A stretch of 26,594 nucleotides of DNA from an uncultured Microcaldota archaeon. GTDB taxonomy: Archaea; Micrarchaeota; Micrarchaeia; Micrarchaeales; Micrarchaeaceae. Position numbers and translations under genes: made by a program. This document shows, piece after piece, positions 1 through 7,468 of this stretch (the stretch's first letter is position 1; every line of letters begins with the position of its first letter). The notes under the pieces are model-generated. The model was not told where the DNA came from, did not search any database, and saw only the letters and a list, made by a program, of their open reading frames with translations. The stretch covers positions 1-26,594 of the forward strand of contig CAIOIN010000093.1 of NCBI GenBank assembly GCA_903858385.1, in the 5' to 3' direction.

Positions 1-240
1 AGCTATTTTAACACACTTCATTCCAAGGGATGAATCAATCGCAATTTTGTAGCTACCATTCTCGAAAGATACCATCCATTCGTGAAAGTATGACGCAACC
101 TCGCCGCGGACATGTAGATTGAGATCTGCTATGGGCAATTTTATCACTGCCTTTTCGGTCACATGATCATGCGAGATGATGCATGAACGTACCACTTCTA
201 TAGAAGTTTTCGCAGTCTGGTTGATTGTTGCATTTGCCAT
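1..240 (-). CDS. Hypothetical protein, C-terminus beyond window edge; paralogue of the next gene
   Basis: The reading frame is open from the ATG at 240 to base 1, giving 80 codons with no stop, so the gene is partial. I do not recognise the family. Its N-terminal part resembles that of the neighbour at 326-775: both have ATIN or TTIN near residue 5, then EVVRS at residues 15-19, then an EKA-x-I-x-LP segment at about 29-36. The two genes are tandem on the same strand, and both have the same start context (TGCGAT, three A/T bases, ATGG). A TATA-like GGTATAACTA at 271-280 lies about 32 nt upstream of the start, which suggests a nearly leaderless transcript of its own. No signal peptide or membrane segment is seen in the visible part. 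That it is coding is likely; its function is unknown. Confidence 0.6.
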   Translation of the reverse strand, partial: MANATINQTAKTSIEVVRSCIISHDHVTEKAVIKLPIADLNLHVRGEVASYFHEWMVSFENGSYKIAIDSSLGMKCVKIA

Positions 241-270
241 TTTATCGCAGATTTCATCTGATTTATTAGA

Positions 271-280
271 TAGTTATACC
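271..280 (-). promoter_or_regulatory. TATA-like promoter element of the partial left-edge gene
   Basis: On the minus strand the sequence GGTATAACTA lies 31-40 nt upstream of the ATG at 240. This is the distance expected for an archaeal TATA box with a leaderless or very short leader. It is a pattern match only. Confidence 0.35.
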
Positions 281-325
281 TTCTGACTGCCTTCGACTCC
301 CGTCGTTTTCCGAGCCTCTTTTGAG

Positions 326-775
326 TTACCAGCCGCCATCTTCGTTGTAGCGGAGAAGGTATTCGCAATCGGATATTTTTAATGCGTCCCTGTGCTTGAC
401 GACTATCTTGCGGATCTCTTCGGCAATCTCGTCGACGACCTTCACCAATTGGGGCCTCTTGGCCTCGTTCTTTTCGTCTTTGTTAAGGTAGAATGCGATT
501 AGTTCAAACTCGACTAACTTGTATTCTGCTTTAGAAGGGTCTTTTGAGACATTGATGGAGCGCCAGGTGGGCACAATGCCGTAGCTGTCCTTTGCATCCA
601 ATCCTATGTAGGCCGCACTTTTGGCATAATCTAGGATCTTGTTGCAGCCCGTTTCGTCGAAATAAGAGGGCAGGGTTATCGTGGCTTTTTCGCCCACCAG
701 GGTTGGCGTGGTGTCTGGTGAACGGACAACTTCCACCGCTATCCTTACACCGGTATTGATCGTTGTTGCAACCAT
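326..775 (-). CDS. Hypothetical protein, 149 aa, tandem paralogue of the left-edge gene
   Basis: This 149-residue soluble protein belongs to no family I recognise. The N-terminal 40 residues match the left-edge gene in pattern (TIN, EVVRS, V-x-EKA-x-I-x-LP), which points to tandem duplication. The rest is mixed alpha/beta in appearance, with a charged helix near residues 105-128 (LVKVVDEIAEEIRKIVVKHRD) and an acidic, aromatic end (LLRYNEDGGW). No signal peptide, membrane segment or cysteine cluster is seen. The start is the ATG at 775, which lies about 30 nt below the TATA-like CATAAATATTTG, so the mRNA is probably leaderless. The region is visibly richer in A/T than the ribosomal genes. The gene is divergent from the DUF373 gene. 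Its function is unknown. Confidence 0.7.
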   Translation of the reverse strand: MVATTINTGVRIAVEVVRSPDTTPTLVGEKATITLPSYFDETGCNKILDYAKSAAYIGLDAKDSYGIVPTWRSINVSKDPSKAEYKLVEFELIAFYLNKDEKNEAKRPQLVKVVDEIAEEIRKIVVKHRDALKISDCEYLLRYNEDGGW

Positions 776-800
776 TAAATCGCAATCCCATGGGATTTGT

Positions 801-812
801 CAAATATTTATG
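801..812 (-). promoter_or_regulatory. TATA box of the 149-aa gene
   Basis: On the minus strand CATAAATATTTG lies 26-37 nt upstream of the ATG at 775, with no room for a leader of any length. It is a typical archaeal TATA box position for leaderless transcription. Confidence 0.5.
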
Positions 813-860
813 CATTGCCTTTAGATTTTCCAGCAGTTAGTGCCGTTAAAACCGTTGCAT

Positions 861-877
861 AGAGAAGGTTTTTATCT
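861..877 (+). promoter_or_regulatory. BRE/TATA promoter of the DUF373 gene
   Basis: The purine-rich AGAGAAGG followed by TTTTTATC looks like an archaeal BRE plus TATA element. It ends about 29 nt before the ATG at 906, which fits leaderless transcription. Confidence 0.45.
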
Positions 878-905
878 GTTCCCGACGCTACTAATATCGG
901 TATAG

Positions 906-2126
906 ATGGCGGAGAGAATTCTTGTCCTTGCAGTTGACTCGGACAATGATTTGTACAGGAAAACCAGGATAACCGGCCCGGTGACGGGCAGGGCGGACAA
1001 CCTGATGGCAGCCGGCAAGCTGGCGCTCGCAGATCCGCAGGACACTGATGCCAACACGATGTTCGAGGCGATAAAGAAGTTCGACGAGCTGAAGAAGGAC
1101 GGCTATTCCGTTTCCCTGGCGACGATAACCGGCGCCGAGAAGGAGGGCTACGTGGCGGATGCCGAGCTCGCGAGGCAGATCGAGTTGATGATAGAGAGGT
1201 TCAAGAGCGACGCCTGCGTCCTCGTCACGGACGGGAAGAGCGACGCAAGGGTGCTGCCGCTGCTGAAGACGAGGCTGAAGGTGAACAGCGTCGACATGGT
1301 TCGCATGAAGCAGGCAGAGACTTTGGAGAACACTTATTTCACGCTTTTCGAGAAGCTCAAGGAGCCGCACTATGCGCGCATATTCTTCGGCATACCCGCG
1401 GTGCTCATGATACTTTTTGCCGCAAGCTACTACTTCGGCCTGGGCTGGCAGCTGCCCATCGCGCTGATCGGCATTTATCTGATCATAAAGGGCTTCGGCA
1501 TAGAAGACAGTCTGTTCGGCTCGTTCAGAGGACTAGGCTTCAGCGCGGACCGCCTCAGCTTCGTGTTCTATATTAGCACGATACTATTGTTCCTGATAAG
1601 CATCATAGTCGGCTATGGGAGCTATGCCAGCGCCCAGGCCACGACAAGCAACCAGCTCACATTGGCGGCATATGCGATAGAGGGATTCCTGATACTGATA
1701 CCGTTCTGCTTCGCGCTCTACCTCATCGGAAGGGTGATGGACCTCGAGAGCAAGCGCATGCGCTACATGGCGATAGCGCGCGGCACCTACGTCGGCTACA
1801 TGATCGTAGTGGTCGCGCTGCTCTATCTCTCGGCGGCGTGGCTGATAGGCCAGATATACTTCTGGCAGCTGCTCGCCTACGGCATGATCATTCTGGTGTT
1901 CGGCTACGGCGTCGCGATGTTCAGCTTATTCCTCAGGAAGAGGGTCATAAGCAGGGCAAAGATCAAGGACAAGAAGGTCATAAACGACACCGGAGCGTAT
2001 GTAGGAAAGGTGACCAGAGTGGATCCGACATTGGGCTTCATCTTCGTGAAGACCGATTACGGCAACGTGATAAGGTACGACATAGACCGGATAACCAACA
2101 TCTCGGACAGAGTGATAATAAGGTAG
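906..2126 (+). CDS. DUF373 family archaeal membrane protein
   Basis: The 406-residue product has the DUF373 plan: a soluble N-terminal domain of about 150 residues that opens with a beta strand and acidic loop (ERILVLAVDSDND) and contains LVTDGKSD near residue 107, then a membrane domain. Hydrophobic segments lie at roughly 158-198 (two), 215-240, 253-275, 294-314 and 318-340. A basic stretch (RKRVISRAKIKDKK) follows, then a C-terminal beta-rich cytosolic tail (about 360-406). DUF373 proteins are widespread in archaea and their function is unknown. The start ATG lies about 29 nt below a TATA element. The gene is followed by a 130-nt gap and then the ribosomal run, so it is probably a separate unit. 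Confidence 0.85.
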   Translation: MAERILVLAVDSDNDLYRKTRITGPVTGRADNLMAAGKLALADPQDTDANTMFEAIKKFDELKKDGYSVSLATITGAEKEGYVADAELARQIELMIERFKSDACVLVTDGKSDARVLPLLKTRLKVNSVDMVRMKQAETLENTYFTLFEKLKEPHYARIFFGIPAVLMILFAASYYFGLGWQLPIALIGIYLIIKGFGIEDSLFGSFRGLGFSADRLSFVFYISTILLFLISIIVGYGSYASAQATTSNQLTLAAYAIEGFLILIPFCFALYLIGRVMDLESKRMRYMAIARGTYVGYMIVVVALLYLSAAWLIGQIYFWQLLAYGMIILVFGYGVAMFSLFLRKRVISRAKIKDKKVINDTGAYVGKVTRVDPTLGFIFVKTDYGNVIRYDIDRITNISDRVIIR

Positions 2127-2242
2127 TAGCGCCGAACAATCCGTGCAAGGCAGCCTGACGGGCAGGCATGAAGGCGCGTTTTCCTTCGGAATTGGCGCCC
2201 GCCGGGCAGTTGGCATGGGGTTGTTGCGTATTTGCACCAAAA

Positions 2243-2258
2243 AGAAAGGTTTAAATTT
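2243..2258 (+). promoter_or_regulatory. TATA-like element abutting the rnp1 start
   Basis: The sequence AGAAAGGTTTAAATTT has a near-ideal BRE/TATA appearance, but it touches the ATG at 2259. A transcript starting 25 nt downstream would lack that ATG and the conserved NIVLHELVGL segment. It is therefore either not the promoter of rnp1 or serves the rest of the operon. A weaker TATA (GCGTATTTGC, 2227-2236) sits at the normal distance. Confidence 0.3.
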
Positions 2259-2561
2259 ATGCGAGGATATAACAATAAAAACATAGTTCTGCATGAACTC
2301 GTCGGCCTGGACGCAAAAGTGACGGGCAGCCACGACAGAACGCAGATAGGAATCAAGGGAAAGGTAATAAGAGAGACGAAGAATCTTTTATTTCTTGATG
2401 ACAAAGGCATAATAAAGAGAGTTGTGAAGAAAGTATCAACTTTCAAGTTCAGCGAAGGGAGGAACAGCTTTGTCGTCAATGGCGAAGAGATAAACTTCAG
2501 ATCTTTTGAGCGCACGGAGAAGGCGTTCAAATTTTACAGACGGAGAAAATTGATCAAATAG
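2259..2561 (+). CDS. rnp1: Ribonuclease P protein component 1 (Rpp29/Pop4)
   Basis: Rpp29 binds the specificity part of the archaeal RNase P RNA and helps mature the 5' ends of tRNAs. The product shows the family core: NIVLHELVGLDAKV at about residues 7-20, a GIKGKVI-x-ET strand, then an Sm-like barrel with KRVVKKVSTFKF, and a basic C-terminal helix (FYRRRKLIK). At about 100 residues from the ATG at 2259 it has the usual archaeal length. An in-frame TTG at 2232 would add nine basic residues that are not part of the family. Its position directly before rps17 matches the classical archaeal order, but rpl29 and the upstream S10 genes are missing. It ends with TAG at 2559-2561, seven nt before rps17. 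Confidence 0.9.
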   Translation: MRGYNNKNIVLHELVGLDAKVTGSHDRTQIGIKGKVIRETKNLLFLDDKGIIKRVVKKVSTFKFSEGRNSFVVNGEEINFRSFERTEKAFKFYRRRKLIK

Positions 2562-2568
2562 TGAAGTC

Positions 2569-2865
2569 ATGGAATGCAAAGACCCAAAATGCCCGGTGCA
2601 TGGCAGCCTGAAGACCCACAGGAACGAGATTTCCGGAACGGTAGTCAGCGACAAGTCCAAGAAGACGGTCATAGTGGAGCATCCTTACACTATATTCCTT
2701 CACAAGTACGAACGTTCATTGAGAAGGCACTCGAGGATAGCGGCCTACAATCCCGAATGCATGAACGCGAAGGTAGGCGATGAAGTGATAATATCCGGCA
2801 CCAGAAGGTTGAGCAAGACGAAGTCCTTCGTGGTGACTAAGGTTCTAGAGAGGCGAAGCGCATGA
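2569..2865 (+). CDS. rps17: Small ribosomal subunit protein uS17
   Basis: uS17 binds 16S rRNA early in assembly of the 30S body. The 98-residue product has the archaeal N-terminal signature C-x4-C-P-x-HG (residues 3-11), the strand EISGTVVSDKSKKTVIVE, then the conserved YERSLRR and GDEVIISGTRRLSKTKSFVV core. It is a normal archaeal length. Its TGA stop overlaps the ATG of rpl14 (ATGA), so the two are probably translationally coupled. No purine-rich Shine-Dalgarno sequence precedes the start; a GTGA lies just upstream. Confidence 0.95.
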   Translation: MECKDPKCPVHGSLKTHRNEISGTVVSDKSKKTVIVEHPYTIFLHKYERSLRRHSRIAAYNPECMNAKVGDEVIISGTRRLSKTKSFVVTKVLERRSA

Positions 2866-3263
2866 AGGGCTTATCGACAAAGATCTCAAAGGGCCTGATA
2901 CCGGGTTCCGTGCTCGTCTGCGCAGACAACAGCGGGGCAAGGACATTGATGATAATAGGCAAACTGGGAAGGAGCACGGGAAGGAAGGGAAGATACCCGA
3001 AGACGGGCGTGGGCGACCTCGTGATGGCGAGCGTCAAGTCCGGCACTCCGCAGTACAGGAAGAAGAAGGTCAGGGTCGTGATAATAAGGCAGAGGCAGCC
3101 GATGAGGAGGCCGAGCGGCATGCGCGTCAGGTTCGAGGACAATGCGGGCATACTTGTGACTGATTCAAACCTCGCGGTGGGCACAGAAGTAAAGGGGGCC
3201 ATGGCCAGGGAGGTCATAGAAAGGTACATAAAGCTGGCAGGCATAGCAGAGAGGGTCGTTTGA
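2862..3263 (+). CDS. rpl14: Large ribosomal subunit protein uL14
   Basis: uL14 sits on the interface side of the 50S subunit, where it contacts 23S rRNA and uL19/eL24-type neighbours. The 133-residue product contains the diagnostic G-x-V-x-CADNSGA block near residues 15-27, the VKSGTPQYRKKKVRVVIIRQ segment and the C-terminal FEDNAGILV...G-x-VKGA-x-AREV...WP-like end (here IKLAGIAERVV). Length is normal. The start overlaps the rps17 stop by four bases. Its stop TGA at 3261-3263 overlaps a possible TTG start of rpl24. Confidence 0.96.
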   Translation: MKGLSTKISKGLIPGSVLVCADNSGARTLMIIGKLGRSTGRKGRYPKTGVGDLVMASVKSGTPQYRKKKVRVVIIRQRQPMRRPSGMRVRFEDNAGILVTDSNLAVGTEVKGAMAREVIERYIKLAGIAERVV

Positions 3264-3265
3264 TT

Positions 3266-3775
3266 ATGGAGAGCAGCAAGCCTAGAAAGCAGAGATACTT
3301 CAGGTTCAATGCAGCGATGCACCTGAGGCAGCACTTCGTCCACGCTCACGTAGACAAGGAGCTGCGCGCCAAGCTGGGATTGAAGCCGAGGGCAGTGCAG
3401 ATCTCGAGAGGGGACACGGTCAAGATAATGAGCGGCAGCAAAAAAGGCACCAGCGGGAAGGTGGTGCAGGTCAACCTCAAGACAGGAAGGATATACTTGG
3501 ATTCGCTCATGAAGAAGAATGCAAAGGGCAAGGAGTTCAGCGTTGGGATAAGCGCAAACAACGTGTACATAACTGCGCTGAACCTTACGGACAAGGTCAG
3601 GGCGGCCAAGCTGAACCTCAAGCAGCAGGTCGAGGCGAAGCCCATAAAGGGAGTCCCGATCGAGGCGGCGGAGTTCCATCCGGCGTCGGCTGCGAAGATA
3701 AAGGAGGTCGCAGCGGCGAAGGCCGCAGAGATGGAGAAGAAACTGACTGGCATTGATGCCGGTCAAAAGAGTTGA
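3266..3775 (+). CDS. rpl24: Large ribosomal subunit protein uL24, with long C-terminal tail
   Basis: uL24 initiates 50S assembly by binding the 5' domain of 23S rRNA. The N-terminal region has the archaeal KPRKQRYFRFNAAMH motif followed by a KOW motif (GDTVKIMSGSKKGTSGKVVQV, about residues 42-62). From about residue 125 the protein runs into a tail rich in Ala, Lys and Glu (AAKIKEVAAAKAAEMEKK), making it about 170 residues, longer than the roughly 120 typical of archaea. The ATG at 3266 follows the rpl14 TGA by two bases (TGATTATG); a TTG at 3260 overlapping that stop is an alternative start. It ends with TGA at 3773-3775. Confidence 0.94.
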   Translation: MESSKPRKQRYFRFNAAMHLRQHFVHAHVDKELRAKLGLKPRAVQISRGDTVKIMSGSKKGTSGKVVQVNLKTGRIYLDSLMKKNAKGKEFSVGISANNVYITALNLTDKVRAAKLNLKQQVEAKPIKGVPIEAAEFHPASAAKIKEVAAAKAAEMEKKLTGIDAGQKS

Positions 3776-3780
3776 TCACA

Positions 3781-4470
3781 ATGGGAAAGAAAGGAAACGT
3801 TAGACACTTTAAAAGCCTCAGTGCGCCGCTCTACCTGGGCATACACAGGAAGGGCAGCGTTTACGTGACGAAGCCGAACGGAGGCAGGCACACGATAGAC
3901 AAGTCCATAGCGCTCGTGATGCTCGTCAAGAGGTTGGGCATCGCTCCGGAGAACAACACGGAAACCGAGCGGATCATAAGGAGAGGTTTGATACTGGTGA
4001 ACAACAAGGTCATAAGGGAGCCGAGCTACCCGGTCGGCTTGAACGACATAATAGAGATCGCCAACGAGAAGAAGCATTTCAAGATCGGGATAAACGACCG
4101 GTCGAAGATAGAGATATCGGAGATGCAGAAGCCGGATTATGACAACATGCTTTACAAGGTTACGGGCAAGTACAAGACGAAGAAAGAGTCGATAATGCTC
4201 AGGCTGCATGACGGCAGCGTGGTCAAGGGCGTCAAGGGAGTGGACGTGAACGACTCCGTCATAGTGAATTCGAAGGGAGCGGTGTCGAAGGTGCTCAAGC
4301 TCGAGAAGGGAGCGAAGTGCATCGTCATAGACGGGGTGCATGCCGGCACATCCGGTAAGATAACCAACATCACGGAAGGCTCGCTGCACATAAGGCACTC
4401 CGCTACGATACAGCAGAAGGACGGCAAGGACATAATCACGATAGTAAAGAATATGATGGTAATGGAGTGA
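3781..4470 (+). CDS. rps4e: Small ribosomal subunit protein eS4
   Basis: eS4 is an archaeal/eukaryotic 30S protein. From the ATG at 3781 the product begins MGKKGNVRHFKSLSAP, matching the family start, then has an S4-type RNA-binding segment (RLGIAP...RRGLILVNNKVIREP, about residues 43-80), a central eS4 domain (LRLHDGSVVKGVKG...D) and a C-terminal KOW-like region (GAKCIVIDGVHAGTSGKI). Its length of 229 residues is normal. A TTG at 3772 overlapping the rpl24 stop would add three residues; I prefer the ATG because it fits the family. The junction reads TGATCACAATG. Its TGA stop overlaps the GTG start of rpl5 (GTGA). Confidence 0.95.
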   Translation: MGKKGNVRHFKSLSAPLYLGIHRKGSVYVTKPNGGRHTIDKSIALVMLVKRLGIAPENNTETERIIRRGLILVNNKVIREPSYPVGLNDIIEIANEKKHFKIGINDRSKIEISEMQKPDYDNMLYKVTGKYKTKKESIMLRLHDGSVVKGVKGVDVNDSVIVNSKGAVSKVLKLEKGAKCIVIDGVHAGTSGKITNITEGSLHIRHSATIQQKDGKDIITIVKNMMVME

Positions 4471-4985
4471 CCGAGAACAAGATGCGCGAAGTGAAGATAA
4501 ACAAGCTCGTTGTCAACATAGGCACGGGCGCCGAGGAGCCGAAGCTGGTCAACGCCAGGAGGCTCATAGAGACGCTCACGAAGAGGAAGCCGATGGACCA
4601 GTTGGCGAAGCACAGGCTGCCGGCCTTCAAGATAGCGAAGGGCCAGAAGATAGGGGCTTATGTTACGCTGAGGGGCAGCGACGCGATGGATCTCGCCAAG
4701 AGGCTTTTCGATGCGGTCGGCAACAAGATAGACAGCAGGAAGGTGACGAGCAACAGCGTGAGCTTCGGCATAAAGGAGTACATAGACATAAGCGGGGTCA
4801 AGTACGACCCTAAGATAGGCATGCTTGGAATGAATGTCAATCTGTCGTTCATGAGGAGCGGATTGCGGGTAACGCAGAGGAAGAGGAGAGTTGCAGAGAT
4901 TCCGGAATCCCACAGGAAGATTTCGCCTGAAGAGATAGCATTGTTCTTGAAGAAGAATTTGGACGTGGAGGTAGTGAGCGCATGA
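4467..4985 (+). CDS. rpl5: Large ribosomal subunit protein uL5
   Basis: uL5 binds 5S rRNA with uL18 and forms an intersubunit bridge with uS13. The 172-residue product has the family segments INKLVVNIGTG near residue 10, KRKPMDQLAKHRLPAFKIAKGQKIGAYVTLRG in pieces around residues 38-70, and FGIKEYIDISGVKYDPKIGMLGMNV around 100-125. The start is GTG at 4467, overlapping the rps4e stop in a GTGA junction. The end overlaps the ATG of rps14 (ATGA at 4982-4985). Such four-base overlaps indicate translational coupling. Confidence 0.95.
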   Translation: MTENKMREVKINKLVVNIGTGAEEPKLVNARRLIETLTKRKPMDQLAKHRLPAFKIAKGQKIGAYVTLRGSDAMDLAKRLFDAVGNKIDSRKVTSNSVSFGIKEYIDISGVKYDPKIGMLGMNVNLSFMRSGLRVTQRKRRVAEIPESHRKISPEEIALFLKKNLDVEVVSA

Positions 4986-5140
4986 TGGTTAGACTTGAAG
5001 AGCGTATGAAGGGCAAGGGCACCAGGAGGTGCAGGATATGCGGAGGCTCGAGGGCGCTCATAAGGGCGCATGGGCTTCGCGTGTGCAGGAGGTGCTTCCG
5101 AGAGGTCGCGCCGGAACTGGGCTTCAAGCAATACGGTTGA
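4982..5140 (+). CDS. rps14: Small ribosomal subunit protein uS14, zinc-binding type
   Basis: This 52-codon gene is easily missed because of its size. It reads MMVRLEERMKGKGTRRCRIC and then GGSRALIRAHGLRVCRRCF, ending REVAPELGFKQYG. The four cysteines at residues 17, 20, 35 and 38 form the CxxC...CxxC zinc site of the archaeal uS14 family, and the RxxCFRE-x-A-x-x-LGF-x-KY end is diagnostic. uS14 sits in the head of the 30S subunit. It begins at an ATG overlapping the rpl5 stop and ends with TGA at 5138-5140, four bases before rps8, its normal neighbour in the spc-type operon. Confidence 0.95.
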   Translation: MMVRLEERMKGKGTRRCRICGGSRALIRAHGLRVCRRCFREVAPELGFKQYG

Positions 5141-5144
5141 TTGT

Positions 5145-5525
5145 ATGGATAGATTCGCTGACGCTATAAACCAGATAAAGACAAACGAACGTATCGGCAG
5201 GGAGGGCTGCGTTCTGCACTCCACCAAGCTGATAAAGTCGGTCCTGGAGGTCATGAAGAAGGAATCGTACATAGCAGACTACGAGGAGTTCACGGAAGGC
5301 AAGTTCAAGATGATAAAGCTGAAGCTGTCGAACAAGATAAACGGCATGGGAGTGATAAAGCCGAGGTTCGCAGTGTCATACAAGACCATACAGAAGTACG
5401 AGATGCGATACGTCCCGAGCAGGGATTTCGGCGTGCTCATCGTATCGACGTCGAAGGGAGTGATGACGAACAAGGAGCTGAAGACCGAAAAGATCGGCGG
5501 AAGGCTGCTGGCCTACGTCTACTGA
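5145..5525 (+). CDS. rps8: Small ribosomal subunit protein uS8
   Basis: uS8 organises the central domain of 16S rRNA. From the ATG at 5145 the product is 126 residues and begins MDRFADAINQIKTNERIGR, the family start. It continues with KLIKSVLEVMKKESYI and ends with the conserved YVPSRDFGVLIVSTSKGVMT plus GGRLLAYVY. An open frame reaches back to 5070, but that stretch is rps14 read in another frame, so the upstream codons are rejected. The junction with rps14 is TGATTGTATG, one of the repeated TGATT start contexts in this operon. Confidence 0.95.
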   Translation: MDRFADAINQIKTNERIGREGCVLHSTKLIKSVLEVMKKESYIADYEEFTEGKFKMIKLKLSNKINGMGVIKPRFAVSYKTIQKYEMRYVPSRDFGVLIVSTSKGVMTNKELKTEKIGGRLLAYVY

Positions 5526-5534
5526 AATGATTTT

Positions 5535-6059
5535 ATGATACAGATAGATATACCGCAGGGAGTCAAAGTCGACATCCAGGGCACAAAGGTTAGCATAACC
5601 GGTCCGCTTGGGTCGAACACGCGGACGATAAACGACCGCATGCTCAATGTGACCACGACCGGCAAGGAGATAAAGATAGACAGCGTGAAAACCTTCAAGC
5701 AATTGCTGAAGAAGACGGCGAACTGCGAGAATTCATTCGCGAAGGAGCTCAAGAACGACATGGCCGGAGTGACGAAGCACTACGAGATACAGATGAAGAT
5801 CGTATTTGCGCACTTCCCGATAAGCATAGAGATCAAGAACAACGAGGTAAGGATAAACAACATGATCGGCGAAAGGGCAGCAAGGATATCCAAGATAGTC
5901 GGCAGCACCAAGGTCGAGGTCAAGGGCCAGGACATGAGGCTCTACGGGACGAGCAAGGACGATGTGACGCAGACTGCAGCTAACCTGAGGAAGGCTGTGA
6001 AGATACGCAAGAAAGACGAAAGAACATTCCAGGACGGAGTTTACTATAGCATAGATTGA
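5535..6059 (+). CDS. rpl6: Large ribosomal subunit protein uL6
   Basis: uL6 lies near the sarcin-ricin loop of the 50S subunit. The 174-residue product has the two-domain archaeal plan: first repeat with IPQGVKVDIQGTKVSITGPLG (in pieces, residues 6-27), then the linker (AGVTKHYEIQMKIVFAHFPI) and the second repeat with NNMIGERAARISKI and G-x-DMRLYGTSKDDVTQTAANL. The ATG follows the rps8 stop by nine bases, with ATGATTTTATG at the junction. It ends with TGA at 6057-6059 and is followed by eL32, as in other archaea. Confidence 0.95.
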   Translation: MIQIDIPQGVKVDIQGTKVSITGPLGSNTRTINDRMLNVTTTGKEIKIDSVKTFKQLLKKTANCENSFAKELKNDMAGVTKHYEIQMKIVFAHFPISIEIKNNEVRINNMIGERAARISKIVGSTKVEVKGQDMRLYGTSKDDVTQTAANLRKAVKIRKKDERTFQDGVYYSID

Positions 6060-6063
6060 TTGT

Positions 6064-6432
6064 ATGGTTGTCAAGAAAAAGAGCCACCCGAACTTCAAAG
6101 TGCCGAACTACGGCGCGAAGAACAGGAGTCGAGTCAAGGCCAGATGGAGGAAGCAGAGGGGCATAGACAACAAGAAGAGGATAAAGAAGGATTTCGCTGG
6201 CGCAGAGCCGACCATAGGCTACAAGAACATGGATGCGCAGATGGGCCTCCGCGCTGACGGCAACCGCATGGTGTTGGTGCACAACGTCATGGAGCTGCAG
6301 AAGCTCATAGACGGCAAGATGCTCAAGGATTATGTTGTGACTGTTTCAAAGAGCGTATCGAGGAGGAAGAACGCCGCCATAACTGGATTGGCGAAGAAGA
6401 ACAACGTGAAGGTAACAAACGGTGTGTATTGA
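6064..6432 (+). CDS. rpl32e: Large ribosomal subunit protein eL32
   Basis: eL32 is a basic 50S protein found in archaea and eukaryotes. The 122-residue product shows the family core SRVKARWRKQRGIDNKKR (residues about 22-40), then the IGYKNMDAQMGL and VHNVMELQKLID segments and a C-terminal SVSRRKNAAITGLAKKNNVKV in pieces. Length is normal. The junction with rpl6 is TGATTGTATG, and the gene ends TGA at 6430-6432 overlapping the ATG of rpl19e. Confidence 0.94.
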   Translation: MVVKKKSHPNFKVPNYGAKNRSRVKARWRKQRGIDNKKRIKKDFAGAEPTIGYKNMDAQMGLRADGNRMVLVHNVMELQKLIDGKMLKDYVVTVSKSVSRRKNAAITGLAKKNNVKVTNGVY

Positions 6433-6905
6433 TGAGTGTAAAGCTTACGAAGAGGATTGCGAGCCTGCTGCTCAAGAGAGGCAGGAACAGCATCAGGTTC
6501 AAGCCGGAGGCCGTGAAGGACGCCGAGAAGGCGCTGACGAGAGACGACGTCAGGGCGATGATAAAGGAAGGTAGCGTCTTCGCGCTGCCCATGAAGCACA
6601 ACATCAGCGCCTACGGAACGGCGCTCGCGAAGAAGCGAACGCAGGGCAGGAAGAGAGGGCAGGGAAAGAGGAGAGGAACGCTCAAGGCAAGGGGTCAGCT
6701 GGACTACAAGAAGAAGATAAGGGCCCAGCGCAGGGTCATCGCCTCGCTCAAGGCTGACAAGACCATCGACAACCTGATGTTCAAGAAGCTGTATCTGCTG
6801 GTGAAGGGAGGAACATTCCCGAACAAGGTCACGCTGCTCAACAGGATAAGGAGCGAGGGCGTGGCTCTTGACGAGGAGAAGTTCGCCAAGCTTAGGCATA
6901 TGTGA
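6432..6905 (+). CDS. rpl19e: Large ribosomal subunit protein eL19
   Basis: eL19 is a mostly helical, very basic protein that contacts 23S rRNA and the subunit interface. The product has the signature region KRTQGRKRGQGKRRGT around residues 69-86 and a long basic helix before a C-terminal VKGGTFPNKVTLLNRI-type segment. The ATG at 6432 overlaps the rpl32e stop (TGATG); a TTG at 6429 would add one residue. About 157 residues is the usual archaeal length. The stop overlaps an in-frame GTG of rpl18. Confidence 0.94.
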   Translation: MSVKLTKRIASLLLKRGRNSIRFKPEAVKDAEKALTRDDVRAMIKEGSVFALPMKHNISAYGTALAKKRTQGRKRGQGKRRGTLKARGQLDYKKKIRAQRRVIASLKADKTIDNLMFKKLYLLVKGGTFPNKVTLLNRIRSEGVALDEEKFAKLRHM

Positions 6906-6910
6906 TATTC

Positions 6911-7468
6911 ATGCAAAAACTCAGAAGAGCTAGGAGGAAGAAGGCTTTGACGAACTACAAGAAGCGCATAGCCATGCTTAAGGGCGGGCTGGCGAGAGTA
7001 GTGGTGAGGAAGAGCAACCGCGCGATAAACGTTCAGATAGCGGAGTACGACAGCACCGGAGACAAGGTCGTCACGAGCGCGAACTCGAGGGAGCTCAAGG
7101 CGTTCGGATGGGAGCCGAGGAGCAACATACCCACGGCCTACCTGACCGGGCTTCTGCTCGCGAAGAAGGCCAAGGACATGAAGGGCAAGGAACTGATCCT
7201 CGACATAGGCTTATACAGGCCGATGAAGGGCTCGGTCATATTCGCGGCAGCGAAGGGCTCTGTTGACGGTGGGATTAATATAATATCAAGCATAGAGATT
7301 GATGCTAAGAGGCTTTCCGGGTCGCACATAGCCGACTATTCGATAAAGGGCGATGCGCTCGCTAAGGCGTCTAAGTCGCAGTTCACTGCTTACGCTAAGG
7401 CGAAGTTCGACATCAGCAGGATGACCGAAAAGTTCGAGGAAGTGAAGAAGAAGATATTGAGTGGTTAA
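6911..7468 (+). CDS. rpl18: Large ribosomal subunit protein uL18
   Basis: uL18 binds 5S rRNA together with uL5. From the ATG at 6911 the product begins MQKLRRARRKKALTNYKKRI and has the core RVVVRKSNRAINVQIAEYD, then FGWEPRSNIPTAYLTGLLLA and the DIGLYRPMKGSVIFAAAKG-VDGG strand-loop. It is about 185 residues, normal for archaea. An in-frame GTG at 6902 overlaps the eL19 stop but adds only three residues. The junction is GTGATATTCATG. The stop is TAA, one of the few non-TGA stops in this run, followed directly by the TTG start of rps5. Confidence 0.94.
   Translation: MQKLRRARRKKALTNYKKRIAMLKGGLARVVVRKSNRAINVQIAEYDSTGDKVVTSANSRELKAFGWEPRSNIPTAYLTGLLLAKKAKDMKGKELILDIGLYRPMKGSVIFAAAKGSVDGGINIISSIEIDAKRLSGSHIADYSIKGDALAKASKSQFTAYAKAKFDISRMTEKFEEVKKKILSG

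Noticed and set aside
2837..3766. 309-codon minus-strand frame opposite rpl14-rpl24
   Set aside because: It covers two certain ribosomal protein genes and its translation has no recognisable fold; shadow frame.
5070..5144. Upstream extension of uS8
   Set aside because: It reads rps14 in another frame, and the uS8 family starts at MDRFADAI.
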